A stretch of DNA of 64,000 nt, taken from positions 1 through 64,000 of the forward strand of contig NZ_JBFAZP010000002.1 in assembly GCF_040681875.1 (NCBI RefSeq), written 5' to 3'. Shown here piece after piece: positions 8,362 to 16,631 of this stretch. A model generated the notes under the pieces. It had not been told where the DNA came from and searched no databases. It saw only the letters and a program-made list of their open reading frames with translations. Origin of the DNA: Longispora sp040681875. Lineage in GTDB: Bacteria; Actinomycetota; Actinomycetes; Mycobacteriales; Micromonosporaceae. Position numbers and translations under genes: made by a program. The first letter of the stretch is position 1. Each line of letters starts with the position of its first letter.

Positions 8362-8472
8362 ATGTCCGCCATCGGCAGGTACCCGAGTGCAAGCCTCCGT
8401 TCCCACACCTGCCTGGAGCCTGTCCGTGTTTCGTCTGTTCGAGAATGCCGTAGACCCCTTCCGCCACGATGA
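8362..8472 (+). CDS. Leader ORF overlapping the ABC exporter start
   Basis: 36 codons from an ATG with AGGAG 6 bp upstream, the best ribosome binding site in this region; begins MSAIGRYPSASLRSH. It ends 46 bp inside the ABC gene in another frame. GGCAGGT (8374-8380) within it can pair with ACCTGCC (8407-8413), directly before the ABC ribosome binding site GGAG (8415-8418); GGCAGG at 8348-8353, over the leader's own binding site, is an alternative partner. The ORF is short and could be chance, but the layout fits a regulatory leader peptide rather than a functional protein. Confidence 0.45.
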   Translation: MSAIGRYPSASLRSHTCLEPVRVSSVRECRRPLPPR

Positions 8473-10237
8473 CCTGAGCACCCCGCCGGGCCGGGTGCTG
8501 CCGTTCCTGGTCGCCCAGTTCCGGCCGCTGCGCGGGATTCTGGCGCTGAGCCTGTTGTTCACCGTCCTCGGCGCCTGCGTCGAGGTGTGGCTGATCGGCT
8601 ACGCCGGCCGCCTGGTCGACACCCTCACCGCGACCGACCCCGCGCGGGTGTGGCACGACCACGGGGTCGAGCTGCTCGCCGTCGCGGCCCTGGTCCTGGT
8701 CCTGCGGCCCCTGGTGCACTTCGTCAACGAGTGCCTCGACGACGTCGCGTTCCGGCCCAACGCGCTGACCATGGTGCTGTGGCGGACCCACCGGCACGTG
8801 TCCCGGCAGTCGGTCGGCTGGTTCCGCACCGACCTCGCGGGCCGGATCGCCACCTGGGTCCGGGAGGGCGCGTCCGCCGCGATGACCACGACGTACGTCG
8901 TGGTGCACACGCTGGCCTACGTGGGCACGTACATCGTGGGTTCGGTGTGGCTGATGGGCTCCGTCGACCCGCGCCTGATGCTGCCGCTGGGCCTGTGGAT
9001 CCTGCTGTACGCGGGCCTGATGGGCCACGTCGTGCCCCGCTACCGCCGCGCCTCGGCACTCCAGCAGGACGCCGACTCCGCGCTCACCGGCCTGCTGGTC
9101 GACTCCTACGCGAACATCGACACCCTCGCGCTGCTGGACACCCCGGCGGACGCGGACCGCCCGGTGTTCGCCGCCGCCCGCCTGGCCCGGCTCCGGGTCG
9201 AGCGGCTGGAGGTGACCATGAACGTCGGGATGAGCGTGCTCAGCGGCCTGCTGATGGTCGGACTGATCGGCTACGGCATCACGCTGTGGCAGGTCGGGGC
9301 CGCGCCGATCGGCCTGATCGCGGCCGCGCTGGCCCTGACGTTCCGGATCACCTCGATGGCCGAGTGGCTGCTGGACGGCGTCTCCGCGCTGTTCGGCTCG
9401 CTCGGCACGCTGCGGCGCGCCCTGCGGACCGTCGCGCAACCGCCCGCCGTCCCGGACCGGCCCGACGCGGGCACCCTCGTCGTGCGCGGCGGCGCGATCC
9501 GGCTCGTGGACGTCAGCCACCACTACGGCAAGGACGGCGGCGGCCTCGACCGGCTCAGCCTCGACATCGCGGCCGGGGAACGGGTCGGCCTGGTCGGGCG
9601 GTCCGGGGCGGGCAAGTCGACCCTGGTCAACCTGGTGCTCCGGTTCTTCGACCCGGAGTCCGGGCGGGTCGAGGTCGACGGCCAGGACATCGCGGCGGTC
9701 ACCCAGCGGAGCCTGCGCCGGCAGATCGCGATGGTGACCCAGGACGCGGCGCTGCTGCACCGATCCGTCCGGGACAACATCGGGCCCGCGTCCGGTGACG
9801 ACGCCGCCATCGTGGCGGCGGCGCGGAAGGCCGCCGCGCACGAGTTCGTGCTGCGGCTGTCCGACCAGGACGGTCGCACCGGGTACGACGCGCACGTCGG
9901 CGAGCGCGGGGTGACCCTGTCCGGCGGGCAGCGGCAGCGGGTGGCGCTCGCCCGCGCCATCCACAAGGAGGCGCCGATCCTGATCCTCGACGAGGCGACC
10001 TCGGCGCTGGACTCGGAGGTCGAGGCGGCCATCCACGACACCCTCGACGAGGTGATGGCGGGCCGTACCGTGATCGCGATCGCGCACCGGCTGTCCACGA
10101 TCGCGCGGATGGACCGGATCGTGGTGCTCGACGCGGGCCGGGTCGCCGAGGAGGGTACCCATCAGGAGCTGTTGGACCGGGGTGGGCTCTATGCCGCGCT
10201 GTGGGCCCGGCAGTCGGACGGTTTCCTCGGCGGGTAG
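8426..10237 (+). CDS. ABC exporter, fused membrane and ATPase domains
   Basis: 603 aa half-transporter, about residues 30-330 an ABC_membrane domain with six helices, then the nucleotide-binding domain. Walker A is GRSGAGKST, the signature LSGGQRQRVALARAI, Walker B ILILDEATSALD, and the H-loop AHRLSTIAR. The GTG at 8426 is chosen because it has GGAG 7 bp upstream and gives the start VFRLFENAVDPF, which matches my memory of how homologues begin; a GTG at 8387 is in frame. It probably works as a homodimer exporting a lipid, peptide or drug. The leader ORF and upstream promoter pattern suggest induced expression. Confidence 0.9.
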   Translation: MFRLFENAVDPFRHDDLSTPPGRVLPFLVAQFRPLRGILALSLLFTVLGACVEVWLIGYAGRLVDTLTATDPARVWHDHGVELLAVAALVLVLRPLVHFVNECLDDVAFRPNALTMVLWRTHRHVSRQSVGWFRTDLAGRIATWVREGASAAMTTTYVVVHTLAYVGTYIVGSVWLMGSVDPRLMLPLGLWILLYAGLMGHVVPRYRRASALQQDADSALTGLLVDSYANIDTLALLDTPADADRPVFAAARLARLRVERLEVTMNVGMSVLSGLLMVGLIGYGITLWQVGAAPIGLIAAALALTFRITSMAEWLLDGVSALFGSLGTLRRALRTVAQPPAVPDRPDAGTLVVRGGAIRLVDVSHHYGKDGGGLDRLSLDIAAGERVGLVGRSGAGKSTLVNLVLRFFDPESGRVEVDGQDIAAVTQRSLRRQIAMVTQDAALLHRSVRDNIGPASGDDAAIVAAARKAAAHEFVLRLSDQDGRTGYDAHVGERGVTLSGGQRQRVALARAIHKEAPILILDEATSALDSEVEAAIHDTLDEVMAGRTVIAIAHRLSTIARMDRIVVLDAGRVAEEGTHQELLDRGGLYAALWARQSDGFLGG

Positions 10238-10244
10238 CGCGGAA

Positions 10245-10272
10245 CCGGGGCGGCCCGCGAGGACCGCCCCGG
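10245..10272 (+). terminator. Terminator after the ABC exporter
   Basis: Perfect 9-bp inverted repeat, CCGGGGCGG (10245-10253) and CCGCCCCGG (10264-10272), with a 10-nt loop, beginning 7 bp after the stop codon. No U-tract, as is usual in high-GC actinomycetes. Confidence 0.7.
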
Positions 10273-10366
10273 CGTCGTGGCCTTGTCCGGGCCGGTGCCC
10301 CGGGCGTCGTGGCCTTGTCCGGGCCGGTGCCTCGGGTGTGGTGGACGGGTCCAGGCCGGTCGGCGG
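10271..10366. repeat. 32-bp tandem repeat, two full copies and one decayed
   Basis: The word GGCGTCGTGGCCTTGTCCGG recurs with a 32-bp period at 10271 and 10303, and a degenerate third copy continues to about 10366. It fills the gap between the ABC terminator and the HTH gene at 10419. It may be a replication-slippage repeat; no ORF uses it. Confidence 0.7.
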
Positions 10367-10418
10367 AGAGTGGCCGGATCGCCCCGAACGGCCCGGTGGA
10401 CGCTGGTACGGTCCACCT

Positions 10419-11273
10419 GTGAACGACGGCCCCTTCCACACCGCGCTGCGGTGGGCCATCACGGCCCGGGGCCTCAGCCTCGACCGGCTGCACGACCGGC
10501 TCGCCGAACGCGGGGCCGCCGTCAGCGTGTCGACCCTCAGCAACTGGCAGCGCGGCTCCAGCCGGCCCCGTAACGCCGACGCCCTGCGCGCCGTGGCCGT
10601 GCTGGAGGAGATCCTCCAGGTCCCGCCCGACTCCCTGCGCCGGCTCCTCGGCGAACCGGGGGCGGCGGCGGGCGGCCGACAGGCCCCGGTCCCGGGCACG
10701 CCCCGGTTGCCGGCGCACCGGCTGCGGGCCGCCGTGGGGGCTCCCACCGAGCCGGACCTCGACGTCCTCGCCGCGCACGACGACGTGACGCTGCTCGGCG
10801 GCGACCGGTACGCGGCCACCGCGCGGGTCGTCGTGCGGGCCCGGCACACGGGGGTGCACCGGTACATCGTCCTGCACCACACCCAGAGCAGGGCGCTGCC
10901 GACGATCCGGGCCGTCCGGGACTGCGCCGTCGGGCTGGCCCGCACCGACCCGGCGGAGGGGCTGGCGGCGGTCGAGCTGGTGTTCGAGCCGCTGGGCAAG
11001 GGCGAGACCTACGCGTTCGAGTACCACCTCACGGGCAGCCTGTCCGAGCACTACTACGGCCGGTGGTTCCCGTCCGGCGGCCCGTCCTACGAGCTGACCC
11101 TGCGGCGCGGCCCGGAGGCGGCCGTCGCCCGGGCGTACCGGATCTGGCGGCTGGACGGGCGCTCCCCGCACAAGGATCTCGCCGAGCTGCGGCTGATCGG
11201 CGGCACGCTGGCCCACCTGGCGCTGTTCGACATGCACCCCGGGTTCCACGGGGTGCGGTGGTCGCGGGACTGA
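10419..11273 (+). CDS. HTH regulator, paralogue 1 of 3
   Basis: 284 aa from a GTG giving VNDGPFHTALRWAITARGLS. The N-terminal ~70 residues are an XRE-like helix-turn-helix, with recognition region VSVSTLSNWQRGSSRPR near residues 38-55. The C-terminal ~200 residues form a shared domain that ends in LFDMHPGFHGVRW, the same tail pattern (hydrophobic-D-x-x-P-G-x-x-G-I-x-W) seen in the proteins at 13081 and 14125. A middle segment FEPLGKGETYAFEYHLTGS with aromatic residues is also shared. It stops 3 bp from the stop of the convergent PASTA kinase. DNA binding is likely; the C-terminal domain may sense a ligand or be a kinase substrate, which is inference. Confidence 0.8.
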   Translation: MNDGPFHTALRWAITARGLSLDRLHDRLAERGAAVSVSTLSNWQRGSSRPRNADALRAVAVLEEILQVPPDSLRRLLGEPGAAAGGRQAPVPGTPRLPAHRLRAAVGAPTEPDLDVLAAHDDVTLLGGDRYAATARVVVRARHTGVHRYIVLHHTQSRALPTIRAVRDCAVGLARTDPAEGLAAVELVFEPLGKGETYAFEYHLTGSLSEHYYGRWFPSGGPSYELTLRRGPEAAVARAYRIWRLDGRSPHKDLAELRLIGGTLAHLALFDMHPGFHGVRWSRD

Positions 11274-11276
11274 CCG

Positions 11277-12902
11277 TCAGTCGCACTCGTCGGGGTCGCC
11301 GCAGGACAGGACCAGGGTCACCTCGTCGCCGGGCTCGACCCGGACACCGGCGCCCGGACGGGTCGTGATGACCACGTCGCGGTCCAGGACGGACGGCTCG
11401 TACTCGACGGTGACCTTGACGTTCAGCGGGGCCAGGGCCGCGACGGCCTGCTCCCGGGTGCCACCGCCCAGACCGGCCGGGACTCTCGGCTCCGGCGGGG
11501 GGCCGTCGGAGATGTAGAGGTCCACGGTCGAACCGGGGTCCTGGAGCCAGCCGGGTTGCGGGTCGGTCGCGTAGACCTCCCCCTTCTCCACGTCCGCCGA
11601 CGGTCCGTAGTGGACGGTGCCGACCCGCAGTCCCGCCCGGCGCAACTGGTCGGCGGCGTTGGACGCGTCGGCGCCGATCACGTTCGGCACGGCGACGCTG
11701 GAGGCCGGCCACCACGCCCAGGCGCCCAGGCCGGCGGCGACGAGCAGCAGGCAGAGCGCGCCGACCAGGACCTTCCGCCCGGGGCGGCGGCGGGGAACCG
11801 GGGCCGGGGTGCCGGGGACGTCCGCGCCGCCGACGCGGCCACCGGTGCCGGCGCCGCCGCTGTCCGCGTGGAACACGGCCGTCCGGTGGGCCGGGGCGGT
11901 CGTCGGATGGGTGAAGACGGCGGTCGGACGGAGAGCCGGTCGGTCGTCGGAGCCGTCGGACCGGACCGCGTCGTCGCCGTGGGCGTGCCGGGGCCGCCCG
12001 GCCGGAGCAGTCGCCGGGGCCGGTTGTGCCGCCACGGCGGCGGAGGGCGGCCCGGTGGCGGGAGCCGGCCCCGCCGCCGCCCCGGCCGCCAGCAACGCCG
12101 CCCGCATCGCCCCCGCCGTCGGGTACCGCTCCGCCGGGTCCTTCGCCAGCGCCCGCAACACGACCCGGTCCACCTCGACGGGTACGTCGGCCCGGTGCCC
12201 GGACGGCGGCACCGGCCGCTCGTGCACATGCCGGTAGGCGACGGTCAGCTCGGAGCCGTCCGCGAACGGGGTCGCCCCGGTGAGCAGCACGTAGAGGAGG
12301 CAGCCCGTGGCGTACACGTCGGTGCGGCCGTCGACGGGGCCGCCCGTGACCTGCTCCGGCGACAGGTACGCCGCCGTGCCGACCACCACCGAGGCGGCCG
12401 TCAGCCCGTCCGGACCGGCCAGCGGGCGCGCGATCCCGAAGTCGGTCACCTTGACCCCGCCGGACCGGGTCAGCATCACGTTGCCCGGTTTGATGTCGCG
12501 GTGCACGATGCCCTGCTCGTGGCTGTGCTCCAGGGCGGCGAGCACGTCGGCGACGACCGAGACGACCTCCGGCACCGTCGGGCGGTGCCCGGCGAGATAG
12601 CCCGCCAGGGTGGTCCCGTCGATGTACTCCATCACCAGGTACGGGCCGTCGGGCCCGGTGTCGCCCGCGTCGTGCAGCGCGACGATGCCCGGGTGGTTGA
12701 GGGCCGCGACGGCGCGCGCCTCCCGCAGGAACCGGGCGCGGAACCCGGGGTCCCCGGCGAGGTCCGGGCGCATCGTCTTGATGGCGACCGTGCGGTGCAG
12801 CAGCAGGTCGCGGCCCACGTTGACCGTGGCCATCCCGCCCTGGCCGATGACCGCGCCCACCTCGTAGCGGCCGCCCAGCACCCTGTTCGATGGCACAGCC
12901 AC
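11277..12902 (-). CDS. Membrane Ser/Thr protein kinase with two PASTA domains
   Basis: 541 aa. The N-terminal kinase domain has the glycine loop GQGGMATV (20-27), catalytic Lys42, HRDIKPGN (134-141), DFG (154-156) and an APE-like LSPEQ. A Pro/Ala-rich linker leads to one membrane helix near 377-398 and then two PASTA repeats outside the cell, about 402-466 and 472-535, which in PknB relatives bind cell-wall fragments. The GTG at 12902 has GGGAGG 6 bp upstream; an ATG at 13004 lacks one. It is embedded between paralogous HTH genes, convergent with one and divergent from the next, so these regulators are candidate targets. Classic PknB genes sit with cell-division genes, which are absent here. 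Confidence 0.92.
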   Translation of the reverse strand: MAVPSNRVLGGRYEVGAVIGQGGMATVNVGRDLLLHRTVAIKTMRPDLAGDPGFRARFLREARAVAALNHPGIVALHDAGDTGPDGPYLVMEYIDGTTLAGYLAGHRPTVPEVVSVVADVLAALEHSHEQGIVHRDIKPGNVMLTRSGGVKVTDFGIARPLAGPDGLTAASVVVGTAAYLSPEQVTGGPVDGRTDVYATGCLLYVLLTGATPFADGSELTVAYRHVHERPVPPSGHRADVPVEVDRVVLRALAKDPAERYPTAGAMRAALLAAGAAAGPAPATGPPSAAVAAQPAPATAPAGRPRHAHGDDAVRSDGSDDRPALRPTAVFTHPTTAPAHRTAVFHADSGGAGTGGRVGGADVPGTPAPVPRRRPGRKVLVGALCLLLVAAGLGAWAWWPASSVAVPNVIGADASNAADQLRRAGLRVGTVHYGPSADVEKGEVYATDPQPGWLQDPGSTVDLYISDGPPPEPRVPAGLGGGTREQAVAALAPLNVKVTVEYEPSVLDRDVVITTRPGAGVRVEPGDEVTLVLSCGDPDECD

Positions 12903-13080
12903 CCCGATCCTCCCGACTGTCGTCCACGGCGAACGGTACGCGACGGCTCGGGGCGCGGGTCCGGCGTACCCGTCGGAGGATCCTGTGTTCCGGCTCCGCG
13001 GCACGGCTCCGGATCACCGTTGGGAGAGGGCGGATTTGGGGGGTACCGTCCTGTGTGACTGCCGCGGGGGGAGCACGGGG

Positions 13081-14040
13081 ATGACGCTGGACACGCCACG
13101 GCCCACGGACCTGGGAATACGCCGGGAAACCGCCGATATCACGGGATTTGAACCGGTTGGTGACCCGGACGGCGACCGCCCCGGACCGGACGGGTTCGCG
13201 CGGGCGCTGCGGGCCGCGATCAGCGCCAGCGGGCTGAGCCTGTCCCGGATCCGGCAACGGCTGCGGCTGCGCGGCGTCGACGTCAGCGCGGCCACCCTGA
13301 GCTACTGGCAGAGCGGTCGCAGCCGCCCGACCCGGGCCCGGTCCCGGGAACTGCTCCGGCACCTCGCGGAGGTGCTCGGCGGCGACCTGCTCCCGCCGGG
13401 GCCGCCGTCGGACGCCCGGGTCCCGCATGAGCTGCTGTGGCAGCGGCCCGACGTGGTGTCGGCGCTGATCGCCCGGCTCGGCGGGACCACCGACCCCGTG
13501 CTGACCCAGCTCCGCCAGCACGACCGGATGACCGTCGGCCCGGACGGCCGGGAACGCGCGTTGTGGAGCCGGCAGGTGCTCCGCGCGGGCGGCGACCGGG
13601 CCACCCGGCTGCTGCTGATCCACCAGGCGGAGACCCCGGGGACCCCGCCGCCCACGGTCAGCGCGGTCCGGGGCTGCCGGCCCGGCCGGGTGGTGAACGA
13701 CCCCGGCACCGGGCACACCGTCGCGGAGCTGCTCTTCGAACGGCCGTTGCGCCGGGGCGAGTCGGTCATCACCGAGCACCGGATGGATTTCCACCCGCCG
13801 TTCCCGCCGGCGACGTACTTCGAGCGCAAGTTCCGGCTGCCCGTGCGCGAGTACGTACAGGAGGTGCGCTTCCACCCCGACGCGCTGCCGGCGCACTGCT
13901 ACCAGCAGGTCAGCGACTCCGCCACGGGCAGTCCGCACCGGGTGCGCGGCCTGCGGATCGACGCCTCGCACAGCGTGCACGCCGTCGCGTTGGACGTGCG
14001 GCCCGGGGTGTTCGGCATCCAGTGGGCGTGGGAGGCCTGA
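13081..14040 (+). CDS. HTH regulator, paralogue 2 of 3
   Basis: 319 aa from an ATG with GGGGAG 7 bp upstream (MTLDTPRPTDLG). After a ~40-residue extension comes the XRE-like HTH (FARALRAAISASGLSLSRIR and the recognition part VSAATLSYWQSGRSRP). The ~200-residue C-terminal domain shares with paralogue 3 the pattern ITEHRMDFHPPFPPATYFER, then FRLPVREYVQEVRF, and ends HAVALDVRPGVFGIQWAW. It is divergent from the PASTA kinase (178 bp between starts) and convergent with paralogue 3 (84 bp). Two Cys residues (CRPG and AHCYQQ) are present. Function unknown beyond likely DNA binding. Confidence 0.8.
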   Translation: MTLDTPRPTDLGIRRETADITGFEPVGDPDGDRPGPDGFARALRAAISASGLSLSRIRQRLRLRGVDVSAATLSYWQSGRSRPTRARSRELLRHLAEVLGGDLLPPGPPSDARVPHELLWQRPDVVSALIARLGGTTDPVLTQLRQHDRMTVGPDGRERALWSRQVLRAGGDRATRLLLIHQAETPGTPPPTVSAVRGCRPGRVVNDPGTGHTVAELLFERPLRRGESVITEHRMDFHPPFPPATYFERKFRLPVREYVQEVRFHPDALPAHCYQQVSDSATGSPHRVRGLRIDASHSVHAVALDVRPGVFGIQWAWEA

Positions 14041-14054
14041 GGCCCGGGATCCGC

Positions 14055-14126
14055 AGGCCCGGGGCACAGGGGGCCGGGGCTAGGAGGTCCGGGGCACCGG
14101 AGGCCGGGGCTCGGAGGCCGGGGCTC
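14055..14126. repeat. Degenerate GGCCGGGGC tandem repeats
   Basis: Variants of AGGNCCGGGGC recur every 13-15 bp between the two convergent HTH genes, the last two being exact copies of GGAGGCCGGGGCTC at 14099 and 14113. The array runs into the stop codon of paralogue 3. Slippage-derived; no function evident. Confidence 0.6.
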
Positions 14127-14997
14127 ACCAGGTCCAGCGGATCCCAGACACGCCCGGCGCCACGTCCACGGCCACCGCGTGCACCCGGTGCTCCCCGTCG
14201 GGCAGTAGCTCGCGGTGCACCCGGGGCCGGACGTCCACATGGGGCGCGGTGTAGTACTCGCACCGGGGCGGCGGCAGGGTCGCCGGGAAGTCCACCTCGA
14301 CGACGTGGTGCCGCACGGGCCACGGCAGCTTGCGCTCGTAGTGGCTGTCCAGCGGGTACGGCGGCCGGTAGCGGACCTCGTACTCGATGGCGACCGTCTC
14401 GCCGCGCGCGAGCGGGCGCTCCAGGACCAGCTCCACCGCGAGCAGCCCCGCACCGGTGTCGCGCGCCGACCGGCCGGTCCGGCACCGGTTCAGCGCCCGG
14501 ACGGCCGGAGGTCGCGCGCCGGGGTCGGCCACGTGCGCGACCACGGTCGTGCGGTCCGCGCCGTCCTCGTCGGCCCGCAGCACCTGCCAGGTCCGCAGTG
14601 AACGCGCGCGCCGGTCCGGGCCGATCGCCAGGCGGTCGTGGTGGCTGAGCGGACTCAGCCCGGTCGGGGCGAGGCGCCCGGTCAGCGCGGCCACGTCCGC
14701 GCCGTTCGGCCACAGTTGCGCCGGGGTCAGCCCGCCGGGGCGGTCCGGGATCCGGCCCCGGGACCGGACCGAACCCAGCAGCGAGGACAGCCCGCCGTCC
14801 GCGAAGCCGAGGATGCCCTCCAGCCGGTGCAGCACCAGCAGGGACCGGGCCCGCTCCGGTCGGCTGCGCCCGGACTGCCAGTGGCTCAGCGTCGCCGGGC
14901 TCACCGCCAGGCCGTCCCGGCGGAGCTGGTCGCGCAGGTCGCGCAGGGTCAGCCCGCTGGCCGCGATGGCCGCCCGGAGCGTCTCCTCGAAGCTCAC
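14125..14997 (-). CDS. HTH regulator, paralogue 3 of 3
   Basis: 290 aa (MSFEETLRAAIAASGLTLRD). The HTH recognition region VSPATLSHWQSGRSRPERAR is nearly identical to that of paralogue 2, so the two may bind the same DNA. The C-terminal domain carries VAIEYEVRYRPPYPLDSHYER, LPWPVRHHVVEVDF and ends HAVAVDVAPGVSGIRWTW. The gene sits between paralogue 2 and the tyrosinase operon, 52 bp from the tyrosinase stop on the same strand. Same uncertainty of role as its paralogues. Confidence 0.8.
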   Translation of the reverse strand: MSFEETLRAAIAASGLTLRDLRDQLRRDGLAVSPATLSHWQSGRSRPERARSLLVLHRLEGILGFADGGLSSLLGSVRSRGRIPDRPGGLTPAQLWPNGADVAALTGRLAPTGLSPLSHHDRLAIGPDRRARSLRTWQVLRADEDGADRTTVVAHVADPGARPPAVRALNRCRTGRSARDTGAGLLAVELVLERPLARGETVAIEYEVRYRPPYPLDSHYERKLPWPVRHHVVEVDFPATLPPPRCEYYTAPHVDVRPRVHRELLPDGEHRVHAVAVDVAPGVSGIRWTW

Positions 14998-15049
14998 CGC
15001 GTCCCCCGGGCGGAGGAGGAGGCGGCCGGAACCGCCCCCTCCGTGCCGA

Positions 15050-15874
15050 CTACTGATAGGTGTACCACTGGGTGTGGTCCAGCTGACTGCGGGGCGTGAC
15101 CGTGGACGCCCACGGGGCCATCCCGCCGTCGATCGACACCACGGTGTTCGTCGGGGTCCCGGGCAGGTACGACTGGGCGGGGAACCGCGCCTGCCACTGG
15201 GCCCAGAGCCGGTCGACGTTGCAGTGGTGCAGCCAGAACACCGGGTCGTTCGGCGAACCGAAGCCGGCCATGGTCCCGCCGACCCAGTTGTGCACCCGGT
15301 TGTGCAGGTTCGGCCCCTGGAAACCCTCCAGGGCGTTGCGGAAGCTCCCCGTCGCGTTGCGGTTCCACGGGGAGGTGTCGTACGTGCCGATGGCGAGCAC
15401 CGTGGTGATGTTGGCCGCCGTCGGCAGGGTGACCCCGTTGGCGAACCGCCGGCGCAGGAAGGTGAAGCTGTCGCTGCGCACGTTCAGCGTCCAGTTGCCC
15501 GAACCCTGGGCGAACGGGCCCGACGCGACCCGGTAGTTCTGCGCCGCCACGCCGCTGGGGCCGAGGAAGTCGTTCGACCACAGGGTGGAGCCGGTGCCGT
15601 CGGTGGTCCAGTCCCAGTACGGCAGGTTCACCGAGGGGTCGATGGCCTTCAACGCGTTCTCGAACTCGACCAGGTATTTGCGGTGCCAGGGCAGGAACGA
15701 CGGCGTGTCGTGGCCGACGCGTTGCGCCCCGGACTGGCCGTCGGTGGACGCCCGGTCGATATGTTGGCGCACGAAGGTGTCGTACCCCCCGTTGCTCTTG
15801 AGTTGGAGGACGGCGTTGACGAAGTTCGTCCGCTCCGTCGCCGTCAGGTCACGCTGATTCTTTCGAACCCCCAC
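15050..15874 (-). CDS. melC2: Tyrosinase
   Basis: 274 aa, the usual length for Streptomyces MelC2, starting MGVRKNQRDLTATER as in that family. Copper A is bound by His38, His55 and His64 (FLPWHRKYL); copper B by His191 and His195 (HNRVHNW) and His217 (FWLHHCNVDRLW). It hydroxylates monophenols and oxidises o-diphenols to quinones, leading to melanin. It lacks its own signal peptide and is exported with its Tat-borne helper MelC1, whose gene ends 48 bp upstream on the same strand. Confidence in both name and function is high. Confidence 0.97.
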   Translation of the reverse strand: MGVRKNQRDLTATERTNFVNAVLQLKSNGGYDTFVRQHIDRASTDGQSGAQRVGHDTPSFLPWHRKYLVEFENALKAIDPSVNLPYWDWTTDGTGSTLWSNDFLGPSGVAAQNYRVASGPFAQGSGNWTLNVRSDSFTFLRRRFANGVTLPTAANITTVLAIGTYDTSPWNRNATGSFRNALEGFQGPNLHNRVHNWVGGTMAGFGSPNDPVFWLHHCNVDRLWAQWQARFPAQSYLPGTPTNTVVSIDGGMAPWASTVTPRSQLDHTQWYTYQ

Positions 15875-15922
15875 GGTTCATTCCCCTCGTACTAAAGAAG
15901 ACGTCGCGACCGCGGCTGCGGA

Positions 15923-16321
15923 TTACTGGTAGTTGCCGACCGGCGAGCCGTCGCCCAGGGTGTCGACCGCCCGGTAGGCCGCCTCGCGCACCGTGCGGTG
16001 GGACTCGTAGTGGTTCACCGACGACGTGTAGGTGTCGTCGGAGTTGTGCATGACGTGCAGCGGCTGGCCGTCGATCCGCACGTCGACGGTGCCGTGGTGG
16101 TGCCCCTCGCCCTCGGGACCGGCCACGGCGCTGGCCGTGATCCTGCGCCCCTGGTAGGTCTCGTCGAACTCCGTGCCCTCGGGGGCGCCGGCCAGGGCCA
16201 CCCCGGGGTTCGCGCCCTGGACGCCGACGAACGCGGAGACCCCGAGCACCCCGGCACTCGCGACGGCGATCCCCAGAGCCCTGCGCCTACTGACGGGTTT
16301 CGTATTCGGCGAATCGTTCAT
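15923..16321 (-). CDS. melC1: Tyrosinase copper chaperone (caddie protein)
   Basis: 132 aa; start has GGGGAGG 8 bp upstream. The N-terminus SRRRALGIAV with the following hydrophobic stretch is a Tat signal. The mature part has YQGRRI, a HHH run (74-76), PLHVM (His89, Met91) and NHYES with Tyr105. In the Streptomyces castaneoglobisporus caddie, the His-x-Met surface pair carries copper and the Tyr at this spacing enters the tyrosinase active site (from memory of the published structure). It loads copper into MelC2 and exports it. Operon with melC2. Confidence 0.95.
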   Translation of the reverse strand: MNDSPNTKPVSRRRALGIAVASAGVLGVSAFVGVQGANPGVALAGAPEGTEFDETYQGRRITASAVAGPEGEGHHHGTVDVRIDGQPLHVMHNSDDTYTSSVNHYESHRTVREAAYRAVDTLGDGSPVGNYQ

Positions 16322-16464
16322 GAATTGTTCCTCCCCGATACAGTCGCCCTCTCGCACCACGGACACGGGGCAGCGCGATCCGGTCCGGAGTGGGAATGCG
16401 AGAAGAATTGGGTTTCGTAAAGCCCGTGTCGAGCCTAACCGGCAATGTCCACTGTGGCGCTGTG

Positions 16465-16490
16465 AACTGTCGCACGAAAAGCGCACAGTT
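16465..16490. repeat. Inverted repeat between divergent melC1 and melC1-like genes
   Basis: Arms AACTGTCGC (16465-16473) and GCGCACAGTT (16481-16490) pair except for one bulged C, with a 7-nt loop. The 310-bp space between the two start codons (16322-16631) also holds two GTTAAC words (16495 and 16523) and is more A/T-rich than its surroundings. It should contain both promoters and perhaps an operator, but I could not define -35/-10 boxes. Confidence 0.45.
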
Positions 16491-16631
16491 AATGGTTAAC
16501 GGAAACGGTTCCGCACCCGCGAGTTAACAGTGAACAACGATCGAATCGCGTCACTCTCTTGCGCTGGCGCGGGCCGCCGGTATCGTGAAACCGCATCGTG
16601 ACGTGTCCGACAACTGATGGGGAGCATGGCT

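Noticed and set aside
16322..16631. AdpA-type sites sought before melC1
   Set aside because: TGGCGC words are present but do not match the TGGCSNGWWY consensus through its A/T half.
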